This document shows positions 1 to 10,230 of a stretch of 64,000 nt of DNA, in pieces. The notes beneath the pieces were generated by a model that did not search any database, was not told the DNA's origin, and saw only the letters and a list, made by a program, of their open reading frames with translations. Origin of the DNA: Crambe crambe (Eukaryota; Porifera; Demospongiae; Poecilosclerida; Crambeidae); the NCBI GenBank assembly GCA_963924555.1, contig OZ004587.1:682001-746000 (forward strand), given 5' to 3'. Each line of letters starts with the position of its first letter. Within the stretch, counting starts at the first letter, position 1. The translations under genes and the position numbers were made by a program.

Positions 1-1068
1 GGTTAAGTAGTTTACGATGGAGAGGTGTCCTTGCTGAGCTGCCATGTGAAGAGGTGTGACGTTATAGTCATCCAGACTGTTAGGGTCACAGCCATGCCTC
101 TGAACCAAGTTGATGACGAGGTGGAGGTGACCCTCTTGAGAAGCATGATGGAGTGGTCGTCTTCCAAACTGACCGGGAACATTAGGACTGCAATGCATGA
201 GATTTATTAAATAGTCTACTACATCACTCTGTCCACAATGGGCTGCATCGTGAAGTGGTGTGCGGTTATGATTGTCTGTACTGAGTGGATGACACTTTCT
301 CTCTTCACATAAATACTTGACAGTAGATAAGTGTCCGAACTGTGCAGCGAGATGTAGGGGGGTGACTTGATTGTTATCTCTACTGGCAGGGTGACAGCCA
401 CACTCCATTATGAAGAACTTGACAATGGACAAGTGACCCTCCTGGGCAGCATCGAAGAGAGGTCCTCTACCATATTTGACATCTGGAAGGTTGGGGTCAC
501 ATCGACAGTCTTTGATGAGATACTTTACGATATCGATGTGCCCCTTAAGAGATGCCACGTGTATGGGAGTGGTCTTGTGTGAGGTGGAGTCTGAAAATAT
601 GTCCTGAATGGACATGTACTGAAGCATCTTCTCCATCAAATACTTTACAGTTTTCAAATTTCCACCATGACAGGCATTATGTAGAGATGAGTAGCCATCT
701 TCATCCTGGTGGAGTGGATCCATTTGATGATTTTCTACTAAATACTCGACTGTCGAGAGATGCCCTGCTTGAGCTGCTCTGTGGAGAGGTGTAGTTCCAT
801 GCCACCCTGAAGGTGCAGGGTTGCATTGAACTTGGTCGATGAGGTACTTGAGCACCTCCAGTCTGCCGTACATGGCTGCAACGTGCAGTACTGTGTCTCC
901 CTTCCTGTCCTTGGTCAGGGGATTGAGCCCCTCTGTGACGAGACGCTTGACTTGTTGTAGGTTTCCTTCTTCGGCTGCATTGTGTAGTTCTTCATTGTGC
1001 TCTGTTGTGGTGTGTGCTTGGTCTAACATGTTGAGACGTGGGTCGTCGAAGTCTCTCCCTCTGTTGTC
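1..1068 (-). CDS. Ankyrin-repeat exon, unit 1 (partial at window edge)
   Basis: Continuous minus-strand frame of 356 codons running off the left edge; about ten ankyrin repeats of 33-34 residues are visible, with the usual TPLHxAA and GHLxxVxYL signatures. Ankyrin repeats are protein-binding scaffolds; the partner is unknown. The exon starts after a good acceptor (pyrimidine tract then CACAG at about 1069-1074), first codons GAC AAC AGA, phase 0. No ATG lies at the 5' edge, so the true start is in an upstream exon or at an internal ATG (MLDQAHTTTEHN). No stop or frameshift is seen. It aligns with 15,783-16,849 and 37,449-39,129. Compared with unit 3 it has only one copy of the 102-residue internal supra-repeat. 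Family call is firm; gene membership is inferred. Confidence 0.85.
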
Positions 1069-1340
1069 CTGTGACGTGAGGAAAGGAAAATGTGACTGTA
1101 GTAGTAATAATTGCGGTTTTGTGTCTAGTTATAATGTGTAAGTTGATTTATTGCTTGTCTGATCTATCTAGCTATGATGGATCGTAGTGGGGTTATAGGA
1201 ATGCACACTGCGCGCGTAAGCGCGCGAGAAATTTTTCAGTTGACCACGCCCACTTCCGATTGACCACGCCCGTTTTGGGTGACCACGCCCACTTTCAATT
1301 CAAAACACCCACGCTCATTAATGAAAGGAAAAAAAATTAT
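1069..1340. other. Intron or spacer 5' of ankyrin exon, unit 1
   Basis: Non-coding stretch, repeated at 16,850-17,180 and 39,130-39,395. It contains a GCGCGCGTAAGCGCGCG palindrome near 1,210 and several short repeats of the form GACCACGCCCACTTYC, arranged in tandem. No exon was found. Confidence 0.5.
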
Positions 1341-1364
1341 GCTAAATAAAAAGGCCATGCTGTA

Positions 1365-2880
1365 CTTTAACAGTTTCTGTCAACAAAAATCAAAATAATG
1401 CTGCCTTCAATAATAATCCCTACATCACTGCTTCCCACCAAGCTGCTTTGAACGAGCATTTTCTATTCCAACCAACAAATCTGAGTTTAAAAGTGTGGAT
1501 GTTATACCAAGGATAAAATGACTCCATCAACCCTGCAAAACCTTTCATCTGCAAGTCAATCGTCTTCTGGAAATTCTACAGTCTGTTTTCATTTGACATT
1601 CCCCTCTACCCTTCAATCAAACAGATGCTCAGGTAAGAAAATAGTACAGTCATCTCTTTTCCCTTTCAGTATAGAGAAACATTTTTTTATAGTATAATAC
1701 CACTCTCACTATACTGACGTATTCCAATTACTGCCAGATACATTATTAACCATATAATTATACCCTTCAAATTTTAAAATAGTACAGTCATCTCTTTTCC
1801 CTTTCAGTATAGAGAAACATTTTTTTATAGTATAATACCACTCTCACTATACTGACGTATTCCAATTACTGCCAGATACATTATTAACCATATAATTATA
1901 CCCTTCAAATTTTCTTTGGATATTATGTAGGACCTACTAGCAACCCACAAAATTATTCTCTACGAGATCCTCCTCTGGTTTCGAACTCTTTAGCTGCAAT
2001 GTATGGCAGCTTAACACAAGATCCTCCTCAATTTCTAGTTCTTTACATGAACATTTATTGGCTTCTCCTTCGCCTTCCAATCATAGCACCCCACTATTAC
2101 AAGAACATCCGGTGAGCTCTTCACATCCATCACAACCCATCCTCAGATATCTCCCACACTGGTGAGCTCTCCACCCACGGTTGCTTCTTCTTCAGGTCCA
2201 ACCCTTTCTCAGATATCTCTCACACTGGCTTCTTCAGTGAGCTCTTTACATCCAACCCTTCCTCAGATATCTCCCACACTGGCTTCTCCTATAGTAAACC
2301 CGTTAGTGCCCGCTGGGTTAATCCCAGAGGACCTCTCTGATATTCTTGCTGCCCCACTAGAGGATGCAGCTATTTCAAAGAAATGTACTAAAAGATTTAC
2401 AGGAGTTAGAGCTCTAACTGCAGATGACTTTTCTGAAATGCTGTTGGAAGAGAGAAAGAAAAAAAGAGAAGAGGCTGAAAAATTGAAGGAAAGAAGAAAG
2501 GGAACGTAAGAAAAAGAAAGGGAAGAGAAGAAAGAAAAGGAGGCAAAGAAGAAAGAAAGGAAGCAGAGAGAGAAAAGAACGCAAAACGCAAACGGAGCAC
2601 TCTGTGACAAGGCTGTTGTGTAGTGATGATGAAGACCCTCCACCTATACAAAGTCCTTCTACATCTCACATGACATCTGCAAAAGATACCAGTGAGTCTG
2701 ACCCGGGAGCAAACATCCGACCTAGTTGAAGTACACATCTTCCTACATGTTTTAGGGATGAAAGTGATGTGCATTGTGTCATCGTAATGAGCCGGAAGGT
2801 CTGGCAGCAAGTATCATCTTTTGAGTCGATCGTGACGAGTGTGGCTGCTGGGTACATAATTTTGCTCAAGCTCCATATAG
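1365..2880 (+). mobile_element. Remnant resembling pogo/Tigger-like DNA transposon 3' end, unit 1
   Basis: Plus-strand, opposite to the host genes. A short frame starting MTPSTLQNLSSAS (about 1,519) reaches a donor-like GTAAG. After an intron-like gap an acceptor (TTATGTAG, about 1,923-1,930) opens a frame rich in Pro/Ser repeats (TLASS, PTLSQIS). It ends with LSDILAAPLEDAA, RALTADDFSEMLLEE and a Lys/Glu-rich tail. That end resembles the C-terminus of jerky/pogo/Tigger transposases: a short hydrophobic motif, ARxLTxEE-like motif, then a charged helix. No DDE catalytic core or terminal repeats are visible. The same segment sits in units 2 and 3 at the same place, so it predates the duplications. 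The frame stops inside the charged tail. The family assignment is tentative; a host exon is possible. Confidence 0.4.
1638..1913. repeat. 138-bp tandem duplication, unit 1 only
   Basis: A 138-bp segment beginning AAAATAGTACAGTCATCTC is repeated head to tail (AGTACAGTCA at 1,643 and 1,781). Units 2 and 3 have one copy (about 17,510 and 40,075), so the duplication followed the unit duplication. Confidence 0.85.
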
Positions 2881-3322
2881 CTTAACAGCCAGTGTAGTTA
2901 TTACTTGTTTAATTGTTTGATCACCCTGATGAAGGCTAGAGTATTCTGGTCGAAACGTTGGTGGCTTGTTTCATAAGCTAATTTTACGAGAACTAATTCT
3001 ATTGAATATGTTTATTGTTTATTAGTTAAAAATAACAAATTGGCGATAATAAGATTATCGCCAAGGGCTGGGCGATAATTGGACAATATCGCCAGTTCTG
3101 GTGTCACTAGTGCACTTAAACATTCAAACAAACAAGGATAGAAAATTGTAAAGGTATAGCTAGTTTAATTTCATTTATCATTTGAATATTATTTCTATTA
3201 AAAAAGAAAAATGTTCTTGGTCTCGATCTTCATCCTTCAGTGTAGATGGAGGAATCTTAATGGTACTAGCAACCTTACCTGTGCTCATAGTTTCATCCCT
3301 AACTACCATGCGACTCGTCAGA
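2881..3322. other. Spacer with GGCGATAA palindromes, unit 1
   Basis: No coding signal. At about 3,040-3,105 two adjacent inverted repeats occur (GGCGATAATAAGATTATCGCC, then GGCGATAATTG...ATATCGCC). The same pair is at about 18,795-18,860. In unit 3 (about 41,395-41,465) it is altered by local changes. It could be the terminal structure of the adjacent transposon remnant. Confidence 0.45.
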
Positions 3323-5997
3323 TTATGCCTTCGACTTCTTGGGCCTGTTGGACTGTAAAGGTTTTGTTTTTCTCCTTTCCCACACTTCGACTGCTGCCTC
3401 AACCTTTCTATTCCTCATGCTGACATCACTTCTGAGCTAGAAACTACAAACCACGAAACTAAACATTCAAAACTGAATAGGAACAGAACAGAACAGCTGC
3501 ACTTCCTAGCAAGCACACGACACTTAATAATAAAATTAATGATACACTTGCATTTGTGACAGACAATAGATAGCTGACAATATAGTAGGTAGTGGGTGAT
3601 GAAAATGAATGATGAATGATGCTAGGCAGAAAGAAACTGACTCATGATTTTTTCTATAATTATAATAATTATTTGCTTTCATGGAGTGATACCCCCCATG
3701 AAAGCTATACGTATGTCCCCTTGCCACTCTGTTTTTTGAATTCAATACTGGACTAAATACTAACATTATTTCAAACAAATCTACGAGGAATAATTGCAAT
3801 GGGAACTTGTCTGCACTAGCTATGACTGATGATCCACAAAAGATGAAATCTTTCCAACGGCAGATTAATTTATCATGACAGTAGCAAGAATTCAACATAA
3901 AAAAGAAAAGCTGCCGAGTTTGATGACAGTGAAACTAGGCAGCTATTTTGAGTAAAACATCTTGAAGAGTCCAACTATGATTATACCAGTCAAATAAAAG
4001 AACCCACTAAATTATTTAGTACCTACAAACAAAAAGTGGATTCACACACTCTGTCATTTGCTCCTTACCTTGGACTCATCAGAGATGTCAGTCCCCAGTC
4101 CTGAAGTTACTATGCTTTCACCATATGTTGAACGAGTGGCCACACTTGTTCCAGTCACGTCACTGATCGTACCAAATGCTGAATCAGCATCATCATCACC
4201 ACCCTTGACTTGAAGGGCAGCCATTTGTTCCTCCAGAGAGAGGGTAGGGGAGGGAGGATCTGGACAGAGAGAGAGAAAATATTTAAATTTTATTTTCCTG
4301 GATTATCACTGTTCATACTTGTGTCTGAACTGTCACTGTTTTCACCTTCACTTTCAGTAACTTCAATAGTGAGATCTGCAACATTAAAATATTTTTAATA
4401 ATACTTCATGCATCTACTTTGTCTACAAATAGAGTTGTTATAGTAAAAGGCACATACAAGAACTAATTTCCCATCCTCTAGCAATTAGTATACCTGATGT
4501 GGTCTTTGTTGACTTTTCATGTTCGGACATTTCTTCTGATGGAGATACAAGATTCAATGTTTGTTCTCCATAGGTGATGCTGAGGACTCCCATGTTCCTC
4601 AGAGCTTGCTGCTCTTCTCTGGTTAGCTTCTGGATCATCTTGTCTGCACTGGGCAAGGCTCTGAAGGTCAGTTGGACACAGCCGGGATCTGTTTTTAGCA
4701 ATCTCAATTTGTAAGAGCCTATTGCTGAGTTGAGACGAGAACAAAGCTTCTTCAATTCACCAACTGTCATAGCTTCAAAGTTGTATTCCTCAATTTTGAA
4801 CACAACAACTTTTCCATTCTTCTTCTCATCCTCGAAGACGTTACTTGGACACTCACATACTCTGCGTCTTGCATACTTTTCAAAACTTGCTGCATACTCT
4901 TTCAGCAACACTTTGAGGTGATGTTGCTCATCTTCAAAGAGACAAAGGATGAGTAACTCAATCAAATCATAGTCAAAAAATGACCAATGCTTCTCTGCTT
5001 CATCAAATAATTTATCAATTGTATCACAATCTTCAAATATCTCACGATATCTATGATTTTTTCTCGTAATGATGCGTATGATTTCTTTAGCCGTTGATTC
5101 TGATCTTTTCAAGGCTCTCCTTAGCTGAAACTCAAGACTTATGAAATCATTTTCAATACTTGCAGTATCTTCTTTCAGACGATAGATGAGGTTGGTTCTT
5201 TCATGATCAGGCATGTCTTTTGATAGATATGGAAAGAGTGCCTTAACATCTGCAGAGTTAAAAATAAAATTATTTGAGTGCTTTGATAAATCATAATAAT
5301 AATAATACTAGATGTACTAGGCTATATACCTACCTGGTGAATGAGAAATCTTGAGGTATTTCTCCTCGATGACCTTAGCTATTGCAGGATGGTTTACTGG
5401 TAGTGCTTTCAGTGCTGAGCAGAGATTCTTCCACGTTGCCTCCAAGCCCTGACCTGCCAGCCAGTCCATCAGCATTTGGCCGAAACACTCTGCTGGATCA
5501 TCTTTGAATTTTTTTCTTATTGCTTCAAGAGAGGAAGGACGCAGTCCCAATTCCACCCCCAAATCAAACCATTTCACTTGGACATCCCAAATACAACTCC
5601 TCACTTCTTTCAGGTCATCCGTTACCAACACAGCTGAAGGACATGATAAATTAATAGCAGTGATTATTGTCTGTTGGCTAACTGAATAATTCATGAGGGC
5701 AGTCCAGTGTAGCATATTGCTGTTATTTTGCTAACTGGACAAAATCATCTTCCAGTAACTATAAGATTTCATCATCTAAAAACAGTGTATCGTTATTTGA
5801 AATTCATTTGAATAATTATTTTTGATTCATAAAAAAAATTACAGTAGCCAGTTATATTAAGCTTAATATTAAATGATAAACTTATTAATATTCATAGCTG
5901 GTAGTAGCATGCAATGAATTTGCCTTATAAATCCAAAGGACTTGCTATATTATTATTCTTGCCAGTTTAATAACTCACTTCCTTGGCCAGGATTCAT
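3323..5997 (-). CDS. Death-domain protein with unnamed central domain, unit 1
   Basis: Five exons join with GT-AG sites and consistent phase: 5997-5979, 5633-5334, 5249-4494, 4259-4069 and 3436-3323, giving 459 aa. Start is ATG at 5997 (MNPGQG). Residues about 10-100 form a death domain (KWFDLGVELGL, CFGQMLMDWLAG, TWKNLCSALKAL), a fold that builds homotypic signalling assemblies in apoptosis and innate immunity. Residues about 107-358 form a conserved domain I cannot name: a helical part with HWSFFDYDLIELLI, then YARRRVCECPSNVF, then an alpha/beta-like end (VQLTFRALPSAD, GVLSITYGEQ). The C-terminus is acidic/Ser-Thr-rich, ending in a basic exon (RRKTKPLQSNRPKKSKA). No signal peptide or membrane segment. 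Exon 4 could instead splice in phase to the ankyrin exon at 1068. The function beyond death-fold signalling is inference. Confidence 0.8.
4290..4375 (-). CDS. Alternative terminal exon with Ser/Asp tail, unit 1
   Basis: After an acceptor (ATGTTGCAG), in the phase left by exon 3 of the death-domain gene, a frame encodes a 27-residue acidic tail containing SEGENSDSSDTSMNSD and then stops at 4290. Using it would end the protein here and give a short isoform with neither the basic tail nor ankyrin repeats. The sequence is conserved at 20,027-20,112 and 42,7xx-42,6xx in the other units. An internal GTGAAA could also act as a donor. Whether it is used is unknown. Confidence 0.45.
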
Positions 5998-6418
5998 CTT
6001 GATGTTAGAGTTTCAAGAGGAAGGGGAGAACTAGCTATGTGTCTGTACAAAGGACAGGTTGAAGGTGGCCACCAGATGAGCTTGGGAGTGGAAGGTGTTT
6101 GGAGTGGGGGAAGAAAGAGCACTGATCAAGAGATTAAAGTGTCTTGACGGAGAAAGTGTGCTCCTTTAATCGAACCCTACGTATAATTCTGTCTTAGTGT
6201 TGATAACGCTCTACAAAGACTGTTGACTTAATGACAAGATGTGGTACGAGCCACGCCCCCTGAATGATACAGTCAAATTCGGGCGCTATACACTCACACT
6301 AGGTTGGATTGAGTAGTGAACTAGTTTTGTGTATACGGTAAACTGTATAACTCAAAGAACGATAGCTATGGCTACACTTAGCGAAAATCTTGGGTGTGGC
6401 TGGGATAAACAAACCTCA

Positions 6419-6431
6419 CGCGCATGCGCAG
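6419..6431. promoter_or_regulatory. NRF1-like palindrome upstream of death-domain gene, unit 1
   Basis: CGCGCATGCGCAG matches the NRF1 palindrome consensus. It lies about 420 bp upstream of the ATG at 5997 and is repeated at the matching place in unit 2 (23,002-23,014). In unit 3 the matching stretch near 45,130 has diverged. Confidence 0.4.
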
Positions 6432-6943
6432 TTAATTAGTGACGATCTAATCATGAATATTATTATTTAATCATAACAATACAACCGAACTATATAATCA
6501 GTGATAGTAGAGTCTGTATTTGTGATTAGTAGGCTGTGTTCTCTACTAACGATTCTTTGTTGCATGCTAGACTGTTAAAATTCTGCTCCATTTGAATGGT
6601 CTTGCAAAATTGAAGATCTGAAATGTAACAGGATGCCACACCATCTTCAAAATGGATGTAATATTATGGGTTGGATCATTGGTTTGCTAGGATTGCTAGG
6701 TTGGCTTGCTGTTGGTGCATCCAGGATCTGAGAGAGATATGTGTGGGGATGCATGCATGGAGTTGAGGAGTTCAAGGTGCAGTATATATAGATCAGGCTT
6801 GTTCCAGTAAACTTGAAATAACTACTGACCTACACAACTTCTCCAATGACTCTACTCAATCTATACTTGAAAAGCAATAAAGTTATAACTGTCACAATAA
6901 TAATGATAAAGTGTGCAAAATCCTTATTCTATATCTACAGTGG

Positions 6944-7083
6944 ACATGGAACCCAACCTTTTGTCCTTTGTAGAGCGGTTGTCCTCTTCTGGAGGCTATT
7001 TATATAGCACTAAGGGATTGCATACACAAAGTTCTTTTAGATTGTCCTTTGTTGAGAGGAAGGTCCTTTACCAAAGGTTCCAT
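6944..7083. repeat. Dispersed GGTCC/GGACA fold-back repeat
   Basis: Built from short phrases such as CCTTTTGTCCTTTGTAGAG, GGTTGTCCTC and GGTCCTTTACCAAAGGTTCC that partly pair with each other. Related copies: 10,866-10,980, 11,340-11,495, 23,497-23,625, 28,644-28,760, 29,132-29,285, 52,608-52,777 and 57,884-58,018. It resembles a short non-autonomous mobile repeat. Frames that open across it are chance. Confidence 0.55.
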
Positions 7084-7295
7084 TGTGTAACTATTCATAA
7101 TAGCTGTATTATAACTCTAGCTTATAAGTTCACCATGCATGGAGACTGTCCTCCACCTGCTGACAGAGTTCCGCAGGTTTTTTTAGTTTCCACTGCAGAA
7201 TTAAATGACCCACATCTCAAATGTAGCCAGAGGATCACGTACAATAGAAGGTAGTCTACCAGCTTATCCTGCACCCTTAAAAGTTGCATCAGCGA

Positions 7296-7309
7296 ATGCG
7301 CATGCGCAG
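7296..7309. promoter_or_regulatory. Second NRF1-like palindrome, unit 1
   Basis: ATGCGCATGCGCAG, conserved at about 23,878-23,891 in unit 2. It lies about 590 bp 5' of the plus-strand leader-like frame at 7,896, so it could serve that gene. Only the motif match supports it. Confidence 0.35.
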
Positions 7310-7895
7310 TCTGCGGCCCAGAATAGGCGGGAAATTCAAACATGGTACACAGCCACACCCAAGGAGAATGGAATGTAGACACCCAAGATGGGGTCTCTAC
7401 AAGAAGAAGCTAGGTCCTAATAGTGTCTATGCATTCAGAGCCATATATAAATCAAGCAAGTTATGAATCATTGCACTGGATGATACAAGGTAGCATGATA
7501 TTATATCAGTACAATAGGTGATAGAATGCTATGGTTGTGATGGCAACTGAAATTGAAGTTTTAGTTATTTGGATGGTCTTGCAAGATTGAAGATTTCTTT
7601 AATCTGTCCTACTCCCTTCAAGGTCTTTACAATTTCTTCTTGATAGACACTCTGAAACAGCATATGAAGGAATTATTATCAACGATGTTGTTGGATATAT
7701 ATTTAGGGTCTGTACAGGAAGACACAGAGTAAATCCACAGATTGAGAAGTAAAAGGTCAAATGATTAAGGCCCTCTCAATTAATGGGAACTGCAAGACAG
7801 AAGAGAGTACTATACGTTCAGTTATTAAGGAACAGGGTCCAACTAATTCATCAGGTAAAGGGTCAGGTCAACACACCTAGTCCCAAAGTGATATC

Positions 7896-8108
7896 ATGGA
7901 AGGGAACAGTCCGACATTAATCTTCTACTGTTGTTATGGAATCATTAGCTTACTGTTAGTATCTGTGATGTTGAGTATCCACACCACAGCTGGAGTCTCT
8001 CCCCAAAACTTTGAAGAGGTGAAGGTCCAGCCATCAAACCCAGTAGATTCACTGCAACACAAAACAGCATGTTTATGTGACATTGAAAATACTATCATGT
8101 ATACATAA
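7896..8108 (+). CDS. Hypothetical secreted/membrane leader frame, unit 1
   Basis: Frame of 70 residues starting MEGNSPTLIFYCCYG, with a strongly hydrophobic stretch (about residues 8-30, ISLLLVSVMLSIHTTAG) like a signal peptide or signal anchor, then VKVQPSNPVDSLQ and TACLCDIENT. A close copy lies at 24,451-24,672. The two copies keep the start, hydrophobic core and length pattern although bases differ. The second half resembles the first strands of an Ig-like domain (compare 57,065). It may be a first coding exon of a plus-strand gene, but no clear donor was identified. Function unknown. Confidence 0.35.
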   Translation: MEGNSPTLIFYCCYGIISLLLVSVMLSIHTTAGVSPQNFEEVKVQPSNPVDSLQHKTACLCDIENTIMYT

Positions 8109-8109
8109 G

Positions 8110-9430
8110 CTATTTTCTCTTTTCCGAGAGACATCTTTGCATGAAGTGACATGTGTATGGTCACAGGTGTGATTGTTAAATGAAATAACAGTTAGTACGT
8201 ACTGAGCTATCTAATGTGTGACCTTGAAAGTACAACAGTGCAATGTGGATGTGTCATGTATACATAGACTATGTTCTATTCACACCACTTTGGCTGCCAG
8301 ATAAGTTAGCCTAAATAATTAGATGTTGGTTTCACCTGTATCTAACCACACAAAATGGCTGTAGGCTATAAGTATAGAAATTAATCAATTTTAGCTACAG
8401 TGCACCATTTTAGCTTCAGGCCTAGCTTGGGAACAAAGGGGTGGGTTGCAACCCCCTCAATACAAATCAAGTATGGCGGTAGAATGGCATGAGAATTATT
8501 GACCTTTGAACTTTACTGCTATAGCTTTATCACATGATTGTAATTTATATGCAAGTATACTGGATCTGACTAATCCTCCCACAAGATACAACACATGTCT
8601 AGTTAACAACATACATTATAATGTCATCTCATGATCTTCACTCTCTGACATTCAATAGCTACTACATTCATGTACCACTGACCATAGGAAGGGGGTTGGT
8701 CCATGCCCCCCATGATGTGGATGGTGGAAGGTGGGGGGTTGGGGTTGTAGGGAACTGCTGGCATTCCCTTGCGACAAACCTTACAAAGGAGGGGCCATTC
8801 TAGTTATGGAGGTTATCAATTTGTTGACCCTTTACCATATGTAGCAGTATGAAAACAGAGTATTAAGGATGCTGGTACATTCCACATGGTTGCCAAGGAA
8901 ACCAATCTCACAAACTAATGACAAGAACTCATACATGTTATAACACATACAAACAAAAGACCCAAGATACGATAAGAAGCTTTACCAATGGAAAAACAAA
9001 AAAAAACTCTCACCAATCGCTTGAAATCAGTGGCTAATTTTTGGTGAACATAATTCTCTACAAAATTACAGAAACTTTTTTTTTTGATCTCTAGCCTCGT
9101 GATATACATGACATGACTTGCTATCTGAAATTCTAGGCAACTTCTGTTCACCTATTCAGATAATAGCTGTATGCAAATTTTTGGCTCACTTGTTTTGGAG
9201 ATACAATGCATTTCATTTAGTCACTGAATTTTAATTAAATAGGGTTCAGCACATAATTTTTGGGGTGCCAGAGCATCAGGCATAATTTGATAATACTAGA
9301 CTCTGAACAAGAACTACAATCCATTTTCTAGTATCCTGTAATAGTACAGACTAGTAACCTAATAGTATACTAACAGTATACTAGTTAGTCAGCAAGTTCA
9401 GCAAGACTAGTCATGTGACTACAGACTATA
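8110..9430. other. Spacer between leader frame and MITE, unit 1
   Basis: No supported gene. It aligns with 24,675-27,170, except that unit 2 has about 1.1 kb extra near 24,940-26,090. The two small plus-strand frames near 8,621 and 26,349 match because the DNA is duplicated; neither looks coding. Confidence 0.45.
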
Positions 9431-9436
9431 TAAGGG

Positions 9437-9715
9437 AAAAAGCATTTAGTGAAATGAAAATAGATGTAGGGATGACCACCGCTCTAAAAAGTAAGGAAAC
9501 AAGAAGGATGGAAATGGGATCAATCTTTGTTCTATATATCCAGCCAACAATCCCCACATACGTATACACACATTACTGCACTATAATCTGAAGCTACCTG
9601 ACGTATATGTAGGGATTGTTGGCTGGATATACAGAGCAAAGATTGATCCCATTTCCATCCTTCTTGTTTCCTTACTTTCCTTGTTTCCTTACTTCCTTAC
9701 TTCCTTACTTTTTTA
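9437..9715. mobile_element. Long-inverted-repeat MITE, unit 1 copy
   Basis: Two arms face each other: AACAAGAAGGATGGAAATGG and ATCCAGCCAACAATCC in the left arm, and their complements in the right arm, around a roughly 60-bp loop with ACGTATA. The right arm is degenerate beyond about 9,680 (repeats of CCTTACTT). Other copies: 27,177-27,453 and 58,107-58,400. No coding capacity, so a non-autonomous DNA element. Confidence 0.7.
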
Positions 9716-10113
9716 CTTAAATTATATCTCATCATGGGAGTGAAGTAGGAATAGTTGGCTCGTAGTTGGTGATGGGTAAGGGGTTACTTGACTGAAGTTC
9801 ACTCTCTTGTTGCTGAACTTTTTTGAACCACACACAGCCATCCCTACTTCTCTTTTTTATTTAGAATAGATATTTTTTCCTTTATATTGAATTTTTGATG
9901 AGGCATTTCAGATAGATATTAAAATTGGTAGAGGCCTCAGCATTTTATCCTTAAGATTTGGTTATCAGTAAAACTGATATTGACTCCCTCCCTCATGGAA
10001 ATCGGAAAATCTTGTGAGGATAAACAGCAAATTTAGTTTAGGTGTCTTAATGTGAGATATTTACTGTATGGTACAAGACATAGATCAGAATTTGCTTGCT
10101 GACATGACATGTG

Positions 10114-10144
10114 TCACATGACAAGTACCAGTCTAGTCATGTGA
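10114..10144. repeat. 31-bp M-box-like palindrome, copy 1
   Basis: TCACATGAC, a 13-bp spacer, then GTCATGTGA. Nine copies occur in the window, each near a Smad-related segment. The arms match the M-box/E-box bound by MITF/TFE-type bHLH-Zip factors. Confidence 0.6.
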
Positions 10145-10230
10145 TCTGATGCTTAATTACCATATTTTACTGACTCACTTGGAGCCAAATGTGACAGGTA
10201 TAGGTCTAGTCATGTGATGCCATGTGATAC

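Larger units (their letters stand above)
5998..7895. other. Upstream region of death-domain gene, unit 1
   Basis: No supported exon. It contains two NRF1-like palindromes and a dispersed GGTCC/GGACA repeat (6,944-7,083). It is largely conserved at 22,576-24,450, and up to about 6,400 also at 44,776-45,145. Promoter activity for the minus-strand gene is plausible but unproven. Confidence 0.4.

Noticed and set aside
25-1141. Plus-strand frames opposite the ankyrin exon, also at 16,148-16,575 and 37,474-38,855
   Set aside because: They are antisense shadows of ankyrin codons, repeated only because the ankyrin repeats recur; no family features of their own.
2263-2810. Minus-strand frames rich in Phe/Ser/Leu, also at about 18,006-18,567 and 40,740-41,095
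   Set aside because: They are complements of the Lys/Glu-rich (AAG/GAA) tract of the transposon remnant; low complexity, not membrane proteins.
3536-3898. Minus-strand frame repeated at 19,296-19,526 and 41,874-42,104
   Set aside because: Lies in the intron between the last two death-domain exons; identical because the DNA is duplicated, with no splice sites or family match.
8621-8803. Plus-strand frame repeated at 26,349-26,531
   Set aside because: Near-identical by duplication only, Gly/Val low complexity at its end, no family features.
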